Of a DNA stretch of 64,000 nucleotides, positions 18,391 to 26,724 are shown piece by piece. Below the pieces are notes generated by a model, which saw only the letters and a list, made by a program, of their open reading frames with translations, was not told where the DNA came from and did no database searches. The stretch lies in assembly GCF_005938085.1 (NCBI RefSeq), contig NZ_SMZK01000001.1, positions 434,001 to 498,000 on the forward strand, read 5' to 3'. Position numbers and translations under genes: made by a program. The first letter of the stretch is position 1. Every line of letters begins with the position of its first letter. The DNA comes from Haloterrigena sp. H1. GTDB lineage: Archaea; Halobacteriota; Halobacteria; Halobacteriales; Natrialbaceae.

Positions 18391-19191
18391 TCATGTCGTC
18401 TCCGTCTCGGTCGCAGCGTCGGCGTCCACCTGTACCAGTCGCCGCGTGTTCTCGGTCACGTCGCTATCGCCCGCGCCGTGGTCCATGATGGCGCTGCCGA
18501 CGAGCAACGCGTCGGCACCCGCCTCGCGCATCCGTCGCACGTCGGCCGGCGACGAGATTCCGCTCTCGGCGATCAGCGTCACGTCATCCGGTACCTCGGG
18601 TGCCACTGACTCGAAGGTTTCGAGGTCGACCTCGAGACGGGCCAGGTCGCGGTTGTTTACGCCGATGATCTCCGCGCCCGCTTCGAGAGCAGTCTCGAGT
18701 TCCGCCCGATCGTGAACCTCGACCAGCGGCTGGAACCCGCGCTCGCGGGCGGCGGCGACGAGTCTCTCGAGGTCGTCGACGAACCGCGCGATCAGCAACA
18801 GCAGGTCGGCCTCGACGACGTCCATCCCAGCTTCGTCGAGAACGAAGTCCTTGCGCAAGACGGGGACGTCGACGGCCTCCCGAATTCGGGTCAGCGCCTC
18901 GGGCGAGCCGCCGAAGTGGGTCGGCTCGGTGAGCACCGACAGCGCCGTCGCGCCGCCGTCGACCATCGCCTGCGCTAACTCGACTGGATCGTCGTCTCGA
19001 GTCCCATCAGCTGTCGGGCTCGTCGGTTTTACCTCCGCGACCACTGGGACTCGCCCCGCGGCCTCGGCGTCGGCCAGCGCGTCAGGCAGCGACCGTGCGT
19101 CGATATCGACGACGCCGTCACCGCCCGACCGCTCCCGTGCCGCCTCGAGAATCGACTGCACCGCGGGAGCGAGCTCCGTATCGGAGTTCAT
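18391..19191 (-). CDS. trpC: Indole-3-glycerol phosphate synthase
   Basis: A 266-residue TIM-barrel enzyme forming indole-3-glycerol phosphate from CdRP. Markers: [14 protein letters not shown] (catalytic Lys; the bacterial consensus is KxxSPS), [33 protein letters not shown] and [16 protein letters not shown]. First gene of the trpCBA-aroA' operon. Its ATG sits next to a promoter carrying two TGTACA boxes (19195-19220). No trpD, E, F or G is in the window, so the pathway is split between loci. Confidence 0.95.
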   Translation of the reverse strand: MNSDTELAPAVQSILEAARERSGGDGVVDIDARSLPDALADAEAAGRVPVVAEVKPTSPTADGTRDDDPVELAQAMVDGGATALSVLTEPTHFGGSPEALTRIREAVDVPVLRKDFVLDEAGMDVVEADLLLLIARFVDDLERLVAAARERGFQPLVEVHDRAELETALEAGAEIIGVNNRDLARLEVDLETFESVAPEVPDDVTLIAESGISSPADVRRMREAGADALLVGSAIMDHGAGDSDVTENTRRLVQVDADAATETETT

Positions 19192-19194
19192 TAT

Positions 19195-19224
19195 TGTACA
19201 TCGACGTACTCATATGTACATAAG
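19195..19224 (-). promoter_or_regulatory. trp operon promoter with paired TGTACA boxes
   Basis: TGTACA occurs at 19195-19200 and 19215-19220, with a GTAC core between at 19206-19209. Read leftward, the TATA-like cttatgta (19217-19224) overlaps the distal box, about 27 bp before the trpC ATG. The proximal box covers the predicted start site. TGTACA is the TRP-box consensus bound by the TrpY repressor of Methanothermobacter thermautotrophicus. Use of the same operator here is inference. Confidence 0.55.
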
Positions 19225-19366
19225 GCTTGCGCCATCGTGACGGAATCGGTGCTCACGGGCCTCTCTCAGACGGAATTCAGTGCGAAGTGAACAGCCACAA
19301 TGGATGAAACCAAGGCGAGAACCGCGTTGGGGCTTTCGTTTCGGGACGGGCGACAAGACGCTTCAG

Positions 19367-19771
19367 CTACCGAACCTGGTACGATTCGCTCTCGTCGTCT
19401 AATTCATCTAAGAGGAGCACTTCGTCTTCTTCGCCCTCGAGTCGGTCCTGTAACTCGTTGACGTAGCCTTTGTACTCGTCGAGTTGCTCTCGGAGGTGCT
19501 CGGCCTCGAGTTCCAGTCGCTCGTGCTCGCGGATGAACTGCTTTGACACTTCGACGGTCGGCGGAAACGAGACGTCTTCGTCCTCGCTCGTGCGGACCTC
19601 GAGGTCGGCTTCGGGAACGACTTCGACCTGGCCGTCGTGTTCGACGAGTTGGTCAACGTAATCCCGGAAGACCGCAGACAGCGAGATATCGCGCTCGGCG
19701 GCGATTGCCTGCAGCGCCTCGAAGGCGTCCTCGTTGACCCGAAACGAGATCGTCTTGTTCTTGTTCCCCAT
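19367..19771 (-). CDS. Ribbon-helix-helix protein with coiled coil
   Basis: A 134-residue protein. KTISFRVNEDAFEALQAIA at about 5-23 followed by ISLSAVFRDYVDQL matches a ribbon-helix-helix DNA-binding domain, with KTISFRV as the DNA-contact strand. Residues 80-120 (EHERLELEAEHLREQLDEYK) form a coiled coil that probably mediates oligomerisation. The start MGNKNKTISF at 19771 was chosen over an upstream ATG. It lies 86 bp beyond the RPA-associated gene and may be a transcription regulator or DNA-organising protein. Confidence 0.75.
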   Translation of the reverse strand: MGNKNKTISFRVNEDAFEALQAIAAERDISLSAVFRDYVDQLVEHDGQVEVVPEADLEVRTSEDEDVSFPPTVEVSKQFIREHERLELEAEHLREQLDEYKGYVNELQDRLEGEEDEVLLLDELDDESESYQVR

Positions 19772-19856
19772 CGATGTCCCTAGTCGTCGTTCACGACACT
19801 TAACCATTTGTCAGACGGCGGTCGATAAAGGGGACCGGGTCCGCTGGCAGCCGCGT

Positions 19857-20498
19857 TCAGACCGGTGCTTCCGCGTCGTCTTTTTCGACGGTCTCGAGGC
19901 TCTCGAGGGCCTGGATCACGTCGTTACGGTAGTTGACGACGGGCGAGTCGTACTGTTCGCGGGCCATCTGGGCGTACTCGTTCGTCGGTGCGGTCGACGC
20001 GCTTTCGGGTGCTTCCTGCTCGCTTTCCCACGTTTCGAACGCCTCGATACGGTCGAGCGTGCGCTCGGCGGTTTCGACGACCCAGCGGTCGCGCGTCTCG
20101 TCGTCGACAACCGAGATCGATTCGGGTCGCAGGGAGACATTAATCGTTCCGTCGTCGGTCTCGTAGGTGCGGGGTTTCCCGACGATGGAGACGTACGCCG
20201 GCGGTTCGGTCTCCCGCAGGACAGACGCGGCCTCGGGCTGGTACTGCCCAGCGTAGACGAAGAACGTCCCGGTCGGGTCGACGACCCGGCCACGCCAGTA
20301 CTCGCTTTCCTCGCCGACGTCTTCTGTCTCGGTCAGGGTGCCGGCGACGAACACGCGGTTCGCACGGTCGCCAGTCGGGAGCAGCGCGTAGTTTGGCGCG
20401 CGCTCGTCGTCGCTCTCTTTGAAGGCGTACGTCGAGTCGTTGAATTCGGATGCGAAGACGCGGCGGGCGACTTCGCGGGTGAGTTCTTCTCCACTCAT
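19857..20498 (-). CDS. rpap3: RPA-associated protein (COG3390)
   Basis: A 213-residue partner of the haloarchaeal single-stranded DNA-binding protein. The N-terminal OB fold is recognisable (ANRVFVAGTLTETEDVG, WRGRVVDPTGTFFVYAGQY, AYVSIVGKPRTY). The C-terminal 70 residues are helical and acidic. In Haloferax volcanii, rpa3 and rpap3 are co-transcribed and their products interact. Here the start codon lies one base beyond the rpa stop, so the pair is tightly coupled in the same order. Confidence 0.88.
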   Translation of the reverse strand: MSGEELTREVARRVFASEFNDSTYAFKESDDERAPNYALLPTGDRANRVFVAGTLTETEDVGEESEYWRGRVVDPTGTFFVYAGQYQPEAASVLRETEPPAYVSIVGKPRTYETDDGTINVSLRPESISVVDDETRDRWVVETAERTLDRIEAFETWESEQEAPESASTAPTNEYAQMAREQYDSPVVNYRNDVIQALESLETVEKDDAEAPV

Positions 20499-20499
20499 A

Positions 20500-21429
20500 T
20501 TACATCGACCTCGCTTTGATCAGCAGTTCCTCGGGATCAGCTGGCCCGCCGAGTTCCTCGACATCGTCGGCCAGAACGTACCGGCCGAACGTCGGTCCCT
20601 CGATGCGGTAGTAGGTGCCGACGATGTCCTCTCTGATCTCGTCGGCGACGATGGTCGTATCCAGCGCGTCCATCGCCATATCCTTCGCTTCCTCGAGACT
20701 GAGCCCGGTCAACTCCTCGGTAGCGTCCTTGTCGAAGATGACTTCGTGGGCGTCGAGGCCATCGTCGACGACGGCCTTGATCCGGAGGTCGAACTCGCCT
20801 TCGACTTCCCCGTGTTCGTTACAGCGACCGTTCTGGAGGACGCGGGTGCAGTCCTCTTCCGGGCAACGCTTGATCAGGCCGCTGCCACTTTGCATGTCGA
20901 CCAGTGCGCCCTCGACCTCGCTGGTGTCGTTGCCGACCTCGAGATCTTCGTCGAGTTCTTCGATCACCGTCGTCGAGTTGAGTTTGACCGAGTACCGGCC
21001 CTGGTACTCGTCGGTGACGACGTTGCGAAGTTCGTAGACGCTGCCTTCCTCGAGTGCAGGAAGATCGGATTTGGCCCACTTAGTGAACTTGATCGTCCCC
21101 GTTGGGTCGCCCAGCAGGCCGACCTGTGCGACCGAATCACTGCGCGGATCCCAGAGTTCGATGACCTTCGCGGTGAGGTCGATCCACTCCTCGGGTTCGT
21201 CGACGTCCTCGATGTTTGCCGCCTCGCTGTCGCCGCCCGAGATGTCCTCGCGTTCGAGGCCGGCCTCCTCGAGATAGTGATTCGTCACGCTCCGGCGTGC
21301 CTCGTCCATCGGGACTTTGTACTCGTCGACGAGCGTCGTCAGGCGCTCCTCGACGTCCTCAACATCTACGTCTATATGGTCGGAAAACTGCGCGTGTATA
21401 TCGTCCGCGTGCTGTCGTACGTCGCTCAT
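20500..21429 (-). CDS. rpa3: Replication factor A / single-stranded DNA-binding protein
   Basis: A 309-residue archaeal RPA that protects ssDNA in replication and repair. An N-terminal helical segment (1-65) is followed by OB folds at about 78-175 (WIDLTAKVIELW, TGTIKFTKWAK, YSVKLNSTTVI) and 185-280. A zinc-finger-like motif, CPEEDC...CNEHG, sits at about 191-210. Length and operon match H. volcanii RPA3 rather than the three-OB-fold RPA1. A strong Shine-Dalgarno (aggagg on the coding strand, 21439-21444) lies 9 bases before ATG 21429, unlike its mostly leaderless neighbours. Confidence 0.9.
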   Translation of the reverse strand: MSDVRQHADDIHAQFSDHIDVDVEDVEERLTTLVDEYKVPMDEARRSVTNHYLEEAGLEREDISGGDSEAANIEDVDEPEEWIDLTAKVIELWDPRSDSVAQVGLLGDPTGTIKFTKWAKSDLPALEEGSVYELRNVVTDEYQGRYSVKLNSTTVIEELDEDLEVGNDTSEVEGALVDMQSGSGLIKRCPEEDCTRVLQNGRCNEHGEVEGEFDLRIKAVVDDGLDAHEVIFDKDATEELTGLSLEEAKDMAMDALDTTIVADEIREDIVGTYYRIEGPTFGRYVLADDVEELGGPADPEELLIKARSM

Positions 21430-21486
21430 AGTGTCTCGCCTCCTCTTTGGTTTCACTGGGAGGCATACCGCTGTTCGCTCCCGATA

Positions 21487-21497
21487 GTATTTAAACT
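21487..21497 (-). promoter_or_regulatory. TATA box of rpa-rpap
   Basis: tatttaaacta is centred about 63 bp upstream of the rpa ATG. Transcription starting 26 bp further on would give a leader of about 36 nt containing the aggagg ribosome binding site at 21439-21444. Confidence 0.5.
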
Positions 21498-21600
21498 ACC
21501 GCCACCGGAGCGAAAGTGAACAGGGACGAAAGAAACCGCCAGCAGGCGTCAAGGGGCATCTCGAGATAGTGGTCACCACCCGTCGAGACACCGATTCGTC

Positions 21601-22503
21601 CTACTGCTCCGTGACCGCGAGTGCGGCCTCGAGCGCGTCGCCGATCGTCTCCCTGCCGGCGTCGTCGACGGCGACCAGTGGCGGGCGAACCTCGTCGGAC
21701 GGGATGACATCACGTTCAGCTAGTGCGGTCTTGGTCGCCGGGGCAAAATCGTGAGTCGTACACGCATCGAACAGCGGTGCGATCGCGTCCCGCTGGAGTT
21801 CTCGCCCGCGCTCGTCGTCGGCGCGTTCGAACGCCTCCCGCAGTACCTCGGGGACGACGTTCGACAGGGCGTTGATCCCGCCATCAGCCCCCATCCGCAA
21901 TGCGGGTACCAGCAACGCGTCGTACCCCTGTAGACACAGAAACTCGTCGGGCGTCCCCGCGAGCACTGAGAGGAAATATCCGAGGTCGCCACTCGAGTCT
22001 TTGATCCCGACAGCCCCATCGCGTTCTGCGACGGCGGCGACGGTCTCGGGTTCGATGCGCTGGCCCGTACACTGCGGAATGTTGTAGAGCAAGACTGGAA
22101 GTGGCGCCTCGTCGATGACAGCCTCGAAGAACCGCCGATTGCCTTCGGGTGCGTTCGCGGTCGTGAAGTAGGGAGCGACGACTGCGGCGGCGTCGGCTCC
22201 CGCGTCGGCGGCGCGGTCGATCGCTGCGACCGTCTCACCGACGCTCGTTGCGCCGGCACCTGCGATGACCGGCACGTCAGCGTGGTCGACGGTCGTTTCG
22301 ACGACGCGGCGCTGCTCGTCGGCTGTCAAACTCGGATACTCGCCGGTCGTTCCGCAGGGAAAGACAGCGTCGATACCGCCGGCCTGCAGGTGCTCGAGCA
22401 CGTCGATGAGTGCCGCTTTGTCGATCGATCCGCCATCGAATGGAGTCACCATCGGACAAGTGATACCCCGAAGTGCGTCGCGGAGATCCATGTCAGTGCT
22501 CAA
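21601..22503 (-). CDS. DapA/N-acetylneuraminate lyase superfamily protein
   Basis: A 300-residue class I aldolase of the dihydrodipicolinate synthase superfamily. Markers: CPMVTPFDGGSIDKAAL, FPCGTTGEYPSLTADE, VLLYNIPQCTG with the catalytic Tyr, and AVGIKDSSGD with the Schiff-base Lys. There are no lysine-pathway neighbours. In haloarchaea such paralogues often act on 2-keto-3-deoxy sugar acids, so the substrate is open. The start is MSTDMDLRDAL at 22503, with MDLRDAL at 22491 as an alternative. The next gene is divergent. Confidence 0.82.
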   Translation of the reverse strand: MSTDMDLRDALRGITCPMVTPFDGGSIDKAALIDVLEHLQAGGIDAVFPCGTTGEYPSLTADEQRRVVETTVDHADVPVIAGAGATSVGETVAAIDRAADAGADAAAVVAPYFTTANAPEGNRRFFEAVIDEAPLPVLLYNIPQCTGQRIEPETVAAVAERDGAVGIKDSSGDLGYFLSVLAGTPDEFLCLQGYDALLVPALRMGADGGINALSNVVPEVLREAFERADDERGRELQRDAIAPLFDACTTHDFAPATKTALAERDVIPSDEVRPPLVAVDDAGRETIGDALEAALAVTEQ

Positions 22504-22615
22504 CGTGCGATCACGCCAAAATCGTTGTTATCGGTCGCCCGCGACAGATAGCCGTGAGTGACCGCTCCGTCGATCCGTCCGACAGTATATGTGTCCGGCA
22601 GTCGAACGGACGCGT

Positions 22616-22927
22616 ATGGCGGATCGGCGTCGGCTCGAGCGATTCGTCCGCTCGACGCTGCAGGGCGCAGGCGAGCAGTTCGAGGAGCTTCGCAGATCGA
22701 CCGACGAGCAACTCGAGGAGGCCCGAGAGGCCTACGAGGTGGCGAAAAACGCCCGCCAGTTGCCGACCGACGATGCGGGGCGGGCGAAGATCGTCTGTCG
22801 GCGCTATGCCGAACAGCGGGCAGCGAAGCTCGACGAGGAGTACCGACCGGCCTGTTACGAGGCGGGCCACCCCGACTGCGAGGGGTGTGCCGAGGACGTC
22901 CGCAACGGCCGGATCGAAACCTGGTAA
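22616..22927 (+). CDS. Small charged haloarchaeal protein
   Basis: A 103-residue helical protein of unknown function. It is rich in Arg and Glu (RLERFVRSTLQGAGEQFEEL, EEAREAYEVAKNAR) and ends with a Cys pair in HPDCEGCAEDV that could bind metal. The ATG at 22616 was preferred over an upstream in-frame ATG. Its stop is one base before the guanylyltransferase ATG, so the two are translationally linked. It may belong to an uncharacterised haloarchaeal DUF family. Confidence 0.7.
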   Translation: MADRRRLERFVRSTLQGAGEQFEELRRSTDEQLEEAREAYEVAKNARQLPTDDAGRAKIVCRRYAEQRAAKLDEEYRPACYEAGHPDCEGCAEDVRNGRIETW

Positions 22928-22928
22928 G

Positions 22929-23972
22929 ATGGACCACCCCGTCGTCGCCTGCGCGCTGGCCGGCGGGATCGGCAGTCGACTGTATCCGGCAAGTCGAAGC
23001 GACCGACCCAAACAGTTGCTCTCGCTTGCTGGCGAGCGGTCGCTGCTCGCACGGACGATGGATCGAACGGCGTTCGCCGACGAGCGCTACGTGCTGACCC
23101 GCGAAGCCTTCGCCGACGCGGTCCACGATCACGTACCCGAGGCGGGTGTGCTTGTCGAACCGGCCGGGAAGGACACCGGCCCGGCGCTGGTTTACGCCGC
23201 CTGGCGGCTCCGCGAACGGTTCGATACGGAACCTGTCCTGGTCTGTTTGCCGAGTGACCACTACGTCGCCGACGATGTGGCGTTCGCGGCGCGCCTCGAA
23301 CGTGCTGCCGACATCGCCGCCGAGACTGATGGTCTGGTGGCGGTCGGCGTCGAACCGACGCGGCCGTCGCCGGGCTATGGCTATATCGTTCCCGCCGGCG
23401 GGCTCGAGGCGAACGGCGACGACGAATCCAACGGCGACTACGCGGCCGTCGCACAGTTCACCGAGAAACCTAACCGCGACGCCGCACGGAACCTCGTCGA
23501 GGCCGGCGCATACTGGAACGCTGGCGTCTTCGCCTGGACACCCAGTGCACTATTGGCCGCGGCGCGTGACTCTCCGCTCGCGCCGCTTGTCGACGCGCTC
23601 GAAGCAGGTGATCCGGACCGCGGTTTCGACGCCGTCACCCCCATCAGCGTGGATTACGCGATCATGGAACGCGCGGTGAACGTCTTCGTCACCCCGTTGG
23701 CGGCCGGTTGGGACGACCTCGGGACGTGGGATGCAGTTGGCCGCGTCCTCGAGACGGACGGCGAGCCAGCGAACGATGCCGTGGCAGGAGACGTTCTCGC
23801 GATCGACGCCACGGGAAACGTCGTCGCCGCGCCCGAGAAACACGTTTCATTGCTCGCAGTCGACGACCTGATCGTGGCGGTGGTCGACGATCGACTGCTT
23901 GTCGCCCCACGGGAGGCGTCCCAGCGGGTGCGTGAGGTGGTCGATCGACTCCGCGAGCGCGATATCTTCTAA
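22929..23972 (+). CDS. manC: Mannose-1-phosphate guanylyltransferase
   Basis: A 347-residue nucleotidyltransferase making GDP-mannose from GTP and mannose 1-phosphate, a donor for cell-surface glycans. Markers: CALAGGIGSRLYPASRSDRP (pyrophosphorylase loop), KQLLSLAGERSLL, VEPAGKDTGPAL, VCLPSDHY, FTEKPNRDAA and VPWNAG-like AYWNAGVFAW. WDDLGTWDAVG is in the C-terminal half. It lacks the phosphomannose isomerase domain of bifunctional enzymes. Coupled to the small gene just upstream. Confidence 0.88.
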   Translation: MDHPVVACALAGGIGSRLYPASRSDRPKQLLSLAGERSLLARTMDRTAFADERYVLTREAFADAVHDHVPEAGVLVEPAGKDTGPALVYAAWRLRERFDTEPVLVCLPSDHYVADDVAFAARLERAADIAAETDGLVAVGVEPTRPSPGYGYIVPAGGLEANGDDESNGDYAAVAQFTEKPNRDAARNLVEAGAYWNAGVFAWTPSALLAAARDSPLAPLVDALEAGDPDRGFDAVTPISVDYAIMERAVNVFVTPLAAGWDDLGTWDAVGRVLETDGEPANDAVAGDVLAIDATGNVVAAPEKHVSLLAVDDLIVAVVDDRLLVAPREASQRVREVVDRLRERDIF

Positions 23973-23998
23973 GAAATCGGCGGAAAACGCGTTCGTAG

Positions 23999-24202
23999 TT
24001 ATCCGACTGGTTCTGCCTCGGCGTCGCCGTTTGGCGGCCACAGCGCCCAGACGAGGACCGCGAGGACGAGTGCACCGCTGAGTGCAACCGTCCCCCCGAC
24101 GGACAGCTTGATGCCGAACCACGAGAGCACCGTTCGCAACTCGACGATCAGTGGCGTCAGGAACGCCATGATGACGAGGAGTCCTCCCTTCGAGATACGC
24201 AT
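23999..24202 (-). CDS. cbaC: ba3 oxidase small membrane subunit (CbaC-like)
   Basis: A 67-residue membrane protein with two hydrophobic helices (LLVIMAFLTPLIVELRTVLS and TVALSGALVLAVLVWALW). It is last in the terminal oxidase operon, its ATG one base beyond the subunit I stop. Position and size match CbaC of the Natronomonas pharaonis cbaDBAC operon. Function is unknown; probably oxidase assembly or stability. Confidence 0.7.
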   Translation of the reverse strand: MRISKGGLLVIMAFLTPLIVELRTVLSWFGIKLSVGGTVALSGALVLAVLVWALWPPNGDAEAEPVG

Positions 24203-24203
24203 A

Positions 24204-25940
24204 CTAGGGCATCACCCCACGAAGCGACTCGAGGACGAGGCTCGGGTCGGCCACGACGCCGGGCTTCCAGGGATCGATGCCGGGACCGAACAGGCCGCCG
24301 GCGTCGATGATGCTCGCAAGCGGGAGCGAGTACGCGATGATCACGAGGACAACGGCGATCGAGGTCCAGAGCTTGAGGTTATCGATGATAGCCGGCGAGT
24401 CCTCGGGGCCCGAGAGCGTGCCGGCGTAGGTGTTGTCCGGGATCGCGTCGCTGCTGGAACCACCGATGGTGGTCAGGACCATGTTCGTGATGAACAGGTA
24501 CACCGAGAGGGTCAGCAACGCCGCGCCCAGAGCGACCTGTGCGTCGATCTCAGCGACGGTCCCGACCGCGGGTTCGAAGTTGAAGCCCTGGTACTGCGGC
24601 TCGGCGGTGCGGCGGGGCATCCCGAACAGCCCAGCGCGGTGCATCGCGTTCGACATGAGGGTCATGCCGATGAACCACAGCACGACCTGGACCAGGCCGA
24701 GCGAGCGGTTCCAGATCTCCTTGCCGGTCAGCTGCGGCATGAACCAATAGGACGCTGCCATGAAGGTCAGCGCGACGGCGGTGCCGACGGTGAGGTGGAA
24801 GTGCCCGACGACCCACCAGGAGTTGTGGACGAGGTAGTTGATGTTCAGGCCAGCGTTGATCATGCCGGAGAAGCCGCCCGCGGCGAACATCAGTCCTGCA
24901 AGCGCCATCCCGGTAAACGCCGGGTCGCGCCATGGAAGCGCCTTGAGCCAGCTGAGGTAGCCCTCACCGCCACGCTGGCGTGCACCGTGTTCCATGCTGG
25001 CGACGACGGTAAACGCCGTCAGCAGGCTCGGCAGCAGGAGGAACATCGTGTTCGTCATCGCAATGAACTTGAACCCTTCCGCGATGCCGGGGTCCAGATA
25101 CTGGTGGTGGATCCCGACCGGCGTCGACAGGATCAGGAACAGCACGAAGACGACGCGTGCGAGCGGGTCACTGAACAGCTTTCCACCGGCGAGCTTCGGC
25201 AGCATGACATACCACAGCATGTACGCCGGCATCAGCCAGAAGTACACGACGGGGTGGCCGAAGAACCAGAACAGCGTCCGGGTGAGCAGCGGATTCACGG
25301 AGTCGATGATCCCAAGCGACCACGGGAGCAGGAACGCGAGGATCGAGATGGCGACACCGATTGAGCTGAGATACCAGAACAGCATCGTCGTCAACGCCAT
25401 GAACGTCGGTAGCGGGATCCGTTCGTCGGGGTTTTCCTTCTTCCATGCCCACCACGTCCGGAACCAATCGAGGCCGGCGAGCCAGGAGCCGACGACGAAC
25501 AGGACTAGACCCACGTAAAACGCCGGATGTGCCTGGAACGGCGAATAGAACGTGTAGAGGACGTCGGCGTTCATCGGGATCTGCTCGACGACGCCGCCGA
25601 GGATCGAGATGCCGACCAGTAGTGTTCCAAGCATCATCATGGCGTACCAGCCCCAGGTAAAGCGGATGTCTTCGACACCGCGATCGAGGCTGGTCGTTAC
25701 TGCCCAGGTGAAGATGCCCACGAGGAAGAAAATCGTGAACGTAAGCACCAGCAAGACGCCGTGGGCCGTCAGGACGGTGTAGTAGTCCGGCGGGTTGATA
25801 AACCGCAAGACGTTCGTTCGGTGCAGTCCCTGAATAAGCCCAAGCGTCCCGCCGATCGTCAGCGCGAGGAAGGAACTCCAGAGGATGGATCTGATAACGC
25901 GTGCTTCGTCCGGGAACTGGTCGACGTAGGCGTTACGCAT
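24204..25940 (-). CDS. cbaA: ba3-type terminal oxidase subunit I
   Basis: A 578-residue catalytic heme-copper oxidase subunit reducing O2 to water at the heme/CuB centre while translocating protons. It has about 13 membrane helices. Key segments: TVLTAHGVLLVLTF (low-spin heme His), FGHPVVYFWLMPAYMLWY (CuB His region), HHQYLDPG and HNSWWVVGHFHLTVG (heme ligand His residues). It lacks the A-type K/D channel motifs, fitting a B-type enzyme. A ggagg eight bases before ATG 25940 supports that start; in-frame alternatives are ATG 25946 and GTG 25949. It overlaps the 3' end of the subunit II gene. Confidence 0.94.
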   Translation of the reverse strand: MRNAYVDQFPDEARVIRSILWSSFLALTIGGTLGLIQGLHRTNVLRFINPPDYYTVLTAHGVLLVLTFTIFFLVGIFTWAVTTSLDRGVEDIRFTWGWYAMMMLGTLLVGISILGGVVEQIPMNADVLYTFYSPFQAHPAFYVGLVLFVVGSWLAGLDWFRTWWAWKKENPDERIPLPTFMALTTMLFWYLSSIGVAISILAFLLPWSLGIIDSVNPLLTRTLFWFFGHPVVYFWLMPAYMLWYVMLPKLAGGKLFSDPLARVVFVLFLILSTPVGIHHQYLDPGIAEGFKFIAMTNTMFLLLPSLLTAFTVVASMEHGARQRGGEGYLSWLKALPWRDPAFTGMALAGLMFAAGGFSGMINAGLNINYLVHNSWWVVGHFHLTVGTAVALTFMAASYWFMPQLTGKEIWNRSLGLVQVVLWFIGMTLMSNAMHRAGLFGMPRRTAEPQYQGFNFEPAVGTVAEIDAQVALGAALLTLSVYLFITNMVLTTIGGSSSDAIPDNTYAGTLSGPEDSPAIIDNLKLWTSIAVVLVIIAYSLPLASIIDAGGLFGPGIDPWKPGVVADPSLVLESLRGVMP

Positions 25941-26724
25941 CGCCATCACCTCCCTCGGTCGCGTTGGTGACCGTGAGCGTGTCGCCGTCCTCGTGGCCGT
26001 CGACGGTCACCGTCCAGTCGTGGTCGCCCGTGCCAAGGTCGGTCGTGTCGACCGCGAACTCGACGGTTTCGCTGCCGTGTGCGGGCACCGTCACGTCTTG
26101 TTCGATCGTCTGGTCGTCGATTTCGAGCGTGGCTGTCGGCTCGAGGTCGTAGTTCATGCCGTTGCTTACGGTTGCGTTGATGGTCGTCTGATTGCCGACC
26201 TGGGCCTCGTCGGGGGCGTCGGTCGACAGCTCAGTTAGATCGAACTCGTCTTCGGGGACAACGTTGATTTTGCCTTCCATCGTGTGGTGATATTGGCCGC
26301 AGTACTCGTTACAGAGAACACCGTACTCGCCGGTTTCGTTGAACTCGGCGGTCATCTGTGAGACTTGCCCGGGGACGACCATCGTGTTCACGTTTGTTCC
26401 GACGACAGTGTAGCTGTGTGTCACGTCCCGACTCGTCACGTAAAACGTTACTTTGCTGTTTGCCGGCACCGTGATTTCGCCTGGCGTGTACGACCACGCC
26501 TGTGCGACGATACTTGCCTCGTATTCGTTGCCACCGACGTGTGTGACGCCAGGGTCACTGAACCGCTCGTCGTCGTTGATTTTGTCCGGGTCGATGGTGC
26601 CGCCATCGTCGTCGATCATCGCGATGCCGGGCCCGACCGCGCCGTACGTGATCGTCGCGATGAAGCCGACGATCAGCACCATCGCCACGGCCAGCCAGGC
26701 TTTTTCGTACGTGTGAATATTCAT
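25933..26724 (-). CDS. cbaB: ba3-type oxidase subunit II (CuA) with extra C-terminal domain
   Basis: A 263-residue CuA subunit that receives electrons from a blue copper protein. There is one N-terminal membrane helix (9-31), then a cupredoxin domain to about 160. CuA ligands are all present: His103 in DVTHSY, and Cys138, Cys142, His146 and Met149 in CNEYCGQYHHTM. Residues 166-256 are an additional beta-rich CARDB/Ig-like domain (NQTTINATVSNGMNYDL, GSETVEFAVDTTDLG, DHDWTVTVDG). Thermus ba3 subunit II, about 168 residues, lacks it. Its ATG overlaps the upstream cbaD stop by 4 bp. Confidence 0.92.
   Translation of the reverse strand: MNIHTYEKAWLAVAMVLIVGFIATITYGAVGPGIAMIDDDGGTIDPDKINDDERFSDPGVTHVGGNEYEASIVAQAWSYTPGEITVPANSKVTFYVTSRDVTHSYTVVGTNVNTMVVPGQVSQMTAEFNETGEYGVLCNEYCGQYHHTMEGKINVVPEDEFDLTELSTDAPDEAQVGNQTTINATVSNGMNYDLEPTATLEIDDQTIEQDVTVPAHGSETVEFAVDTTDLGTGDHDWTVTVDGHEDGDTLTVTNATEGGDGDA

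Noticed and set aside
24108..25364. 418-codon open frame on the + strand
   Set aside because: Antisense to oxidase subunit I; rich in His/Gln/Arg as expected from a reversed membrane-protein gene.
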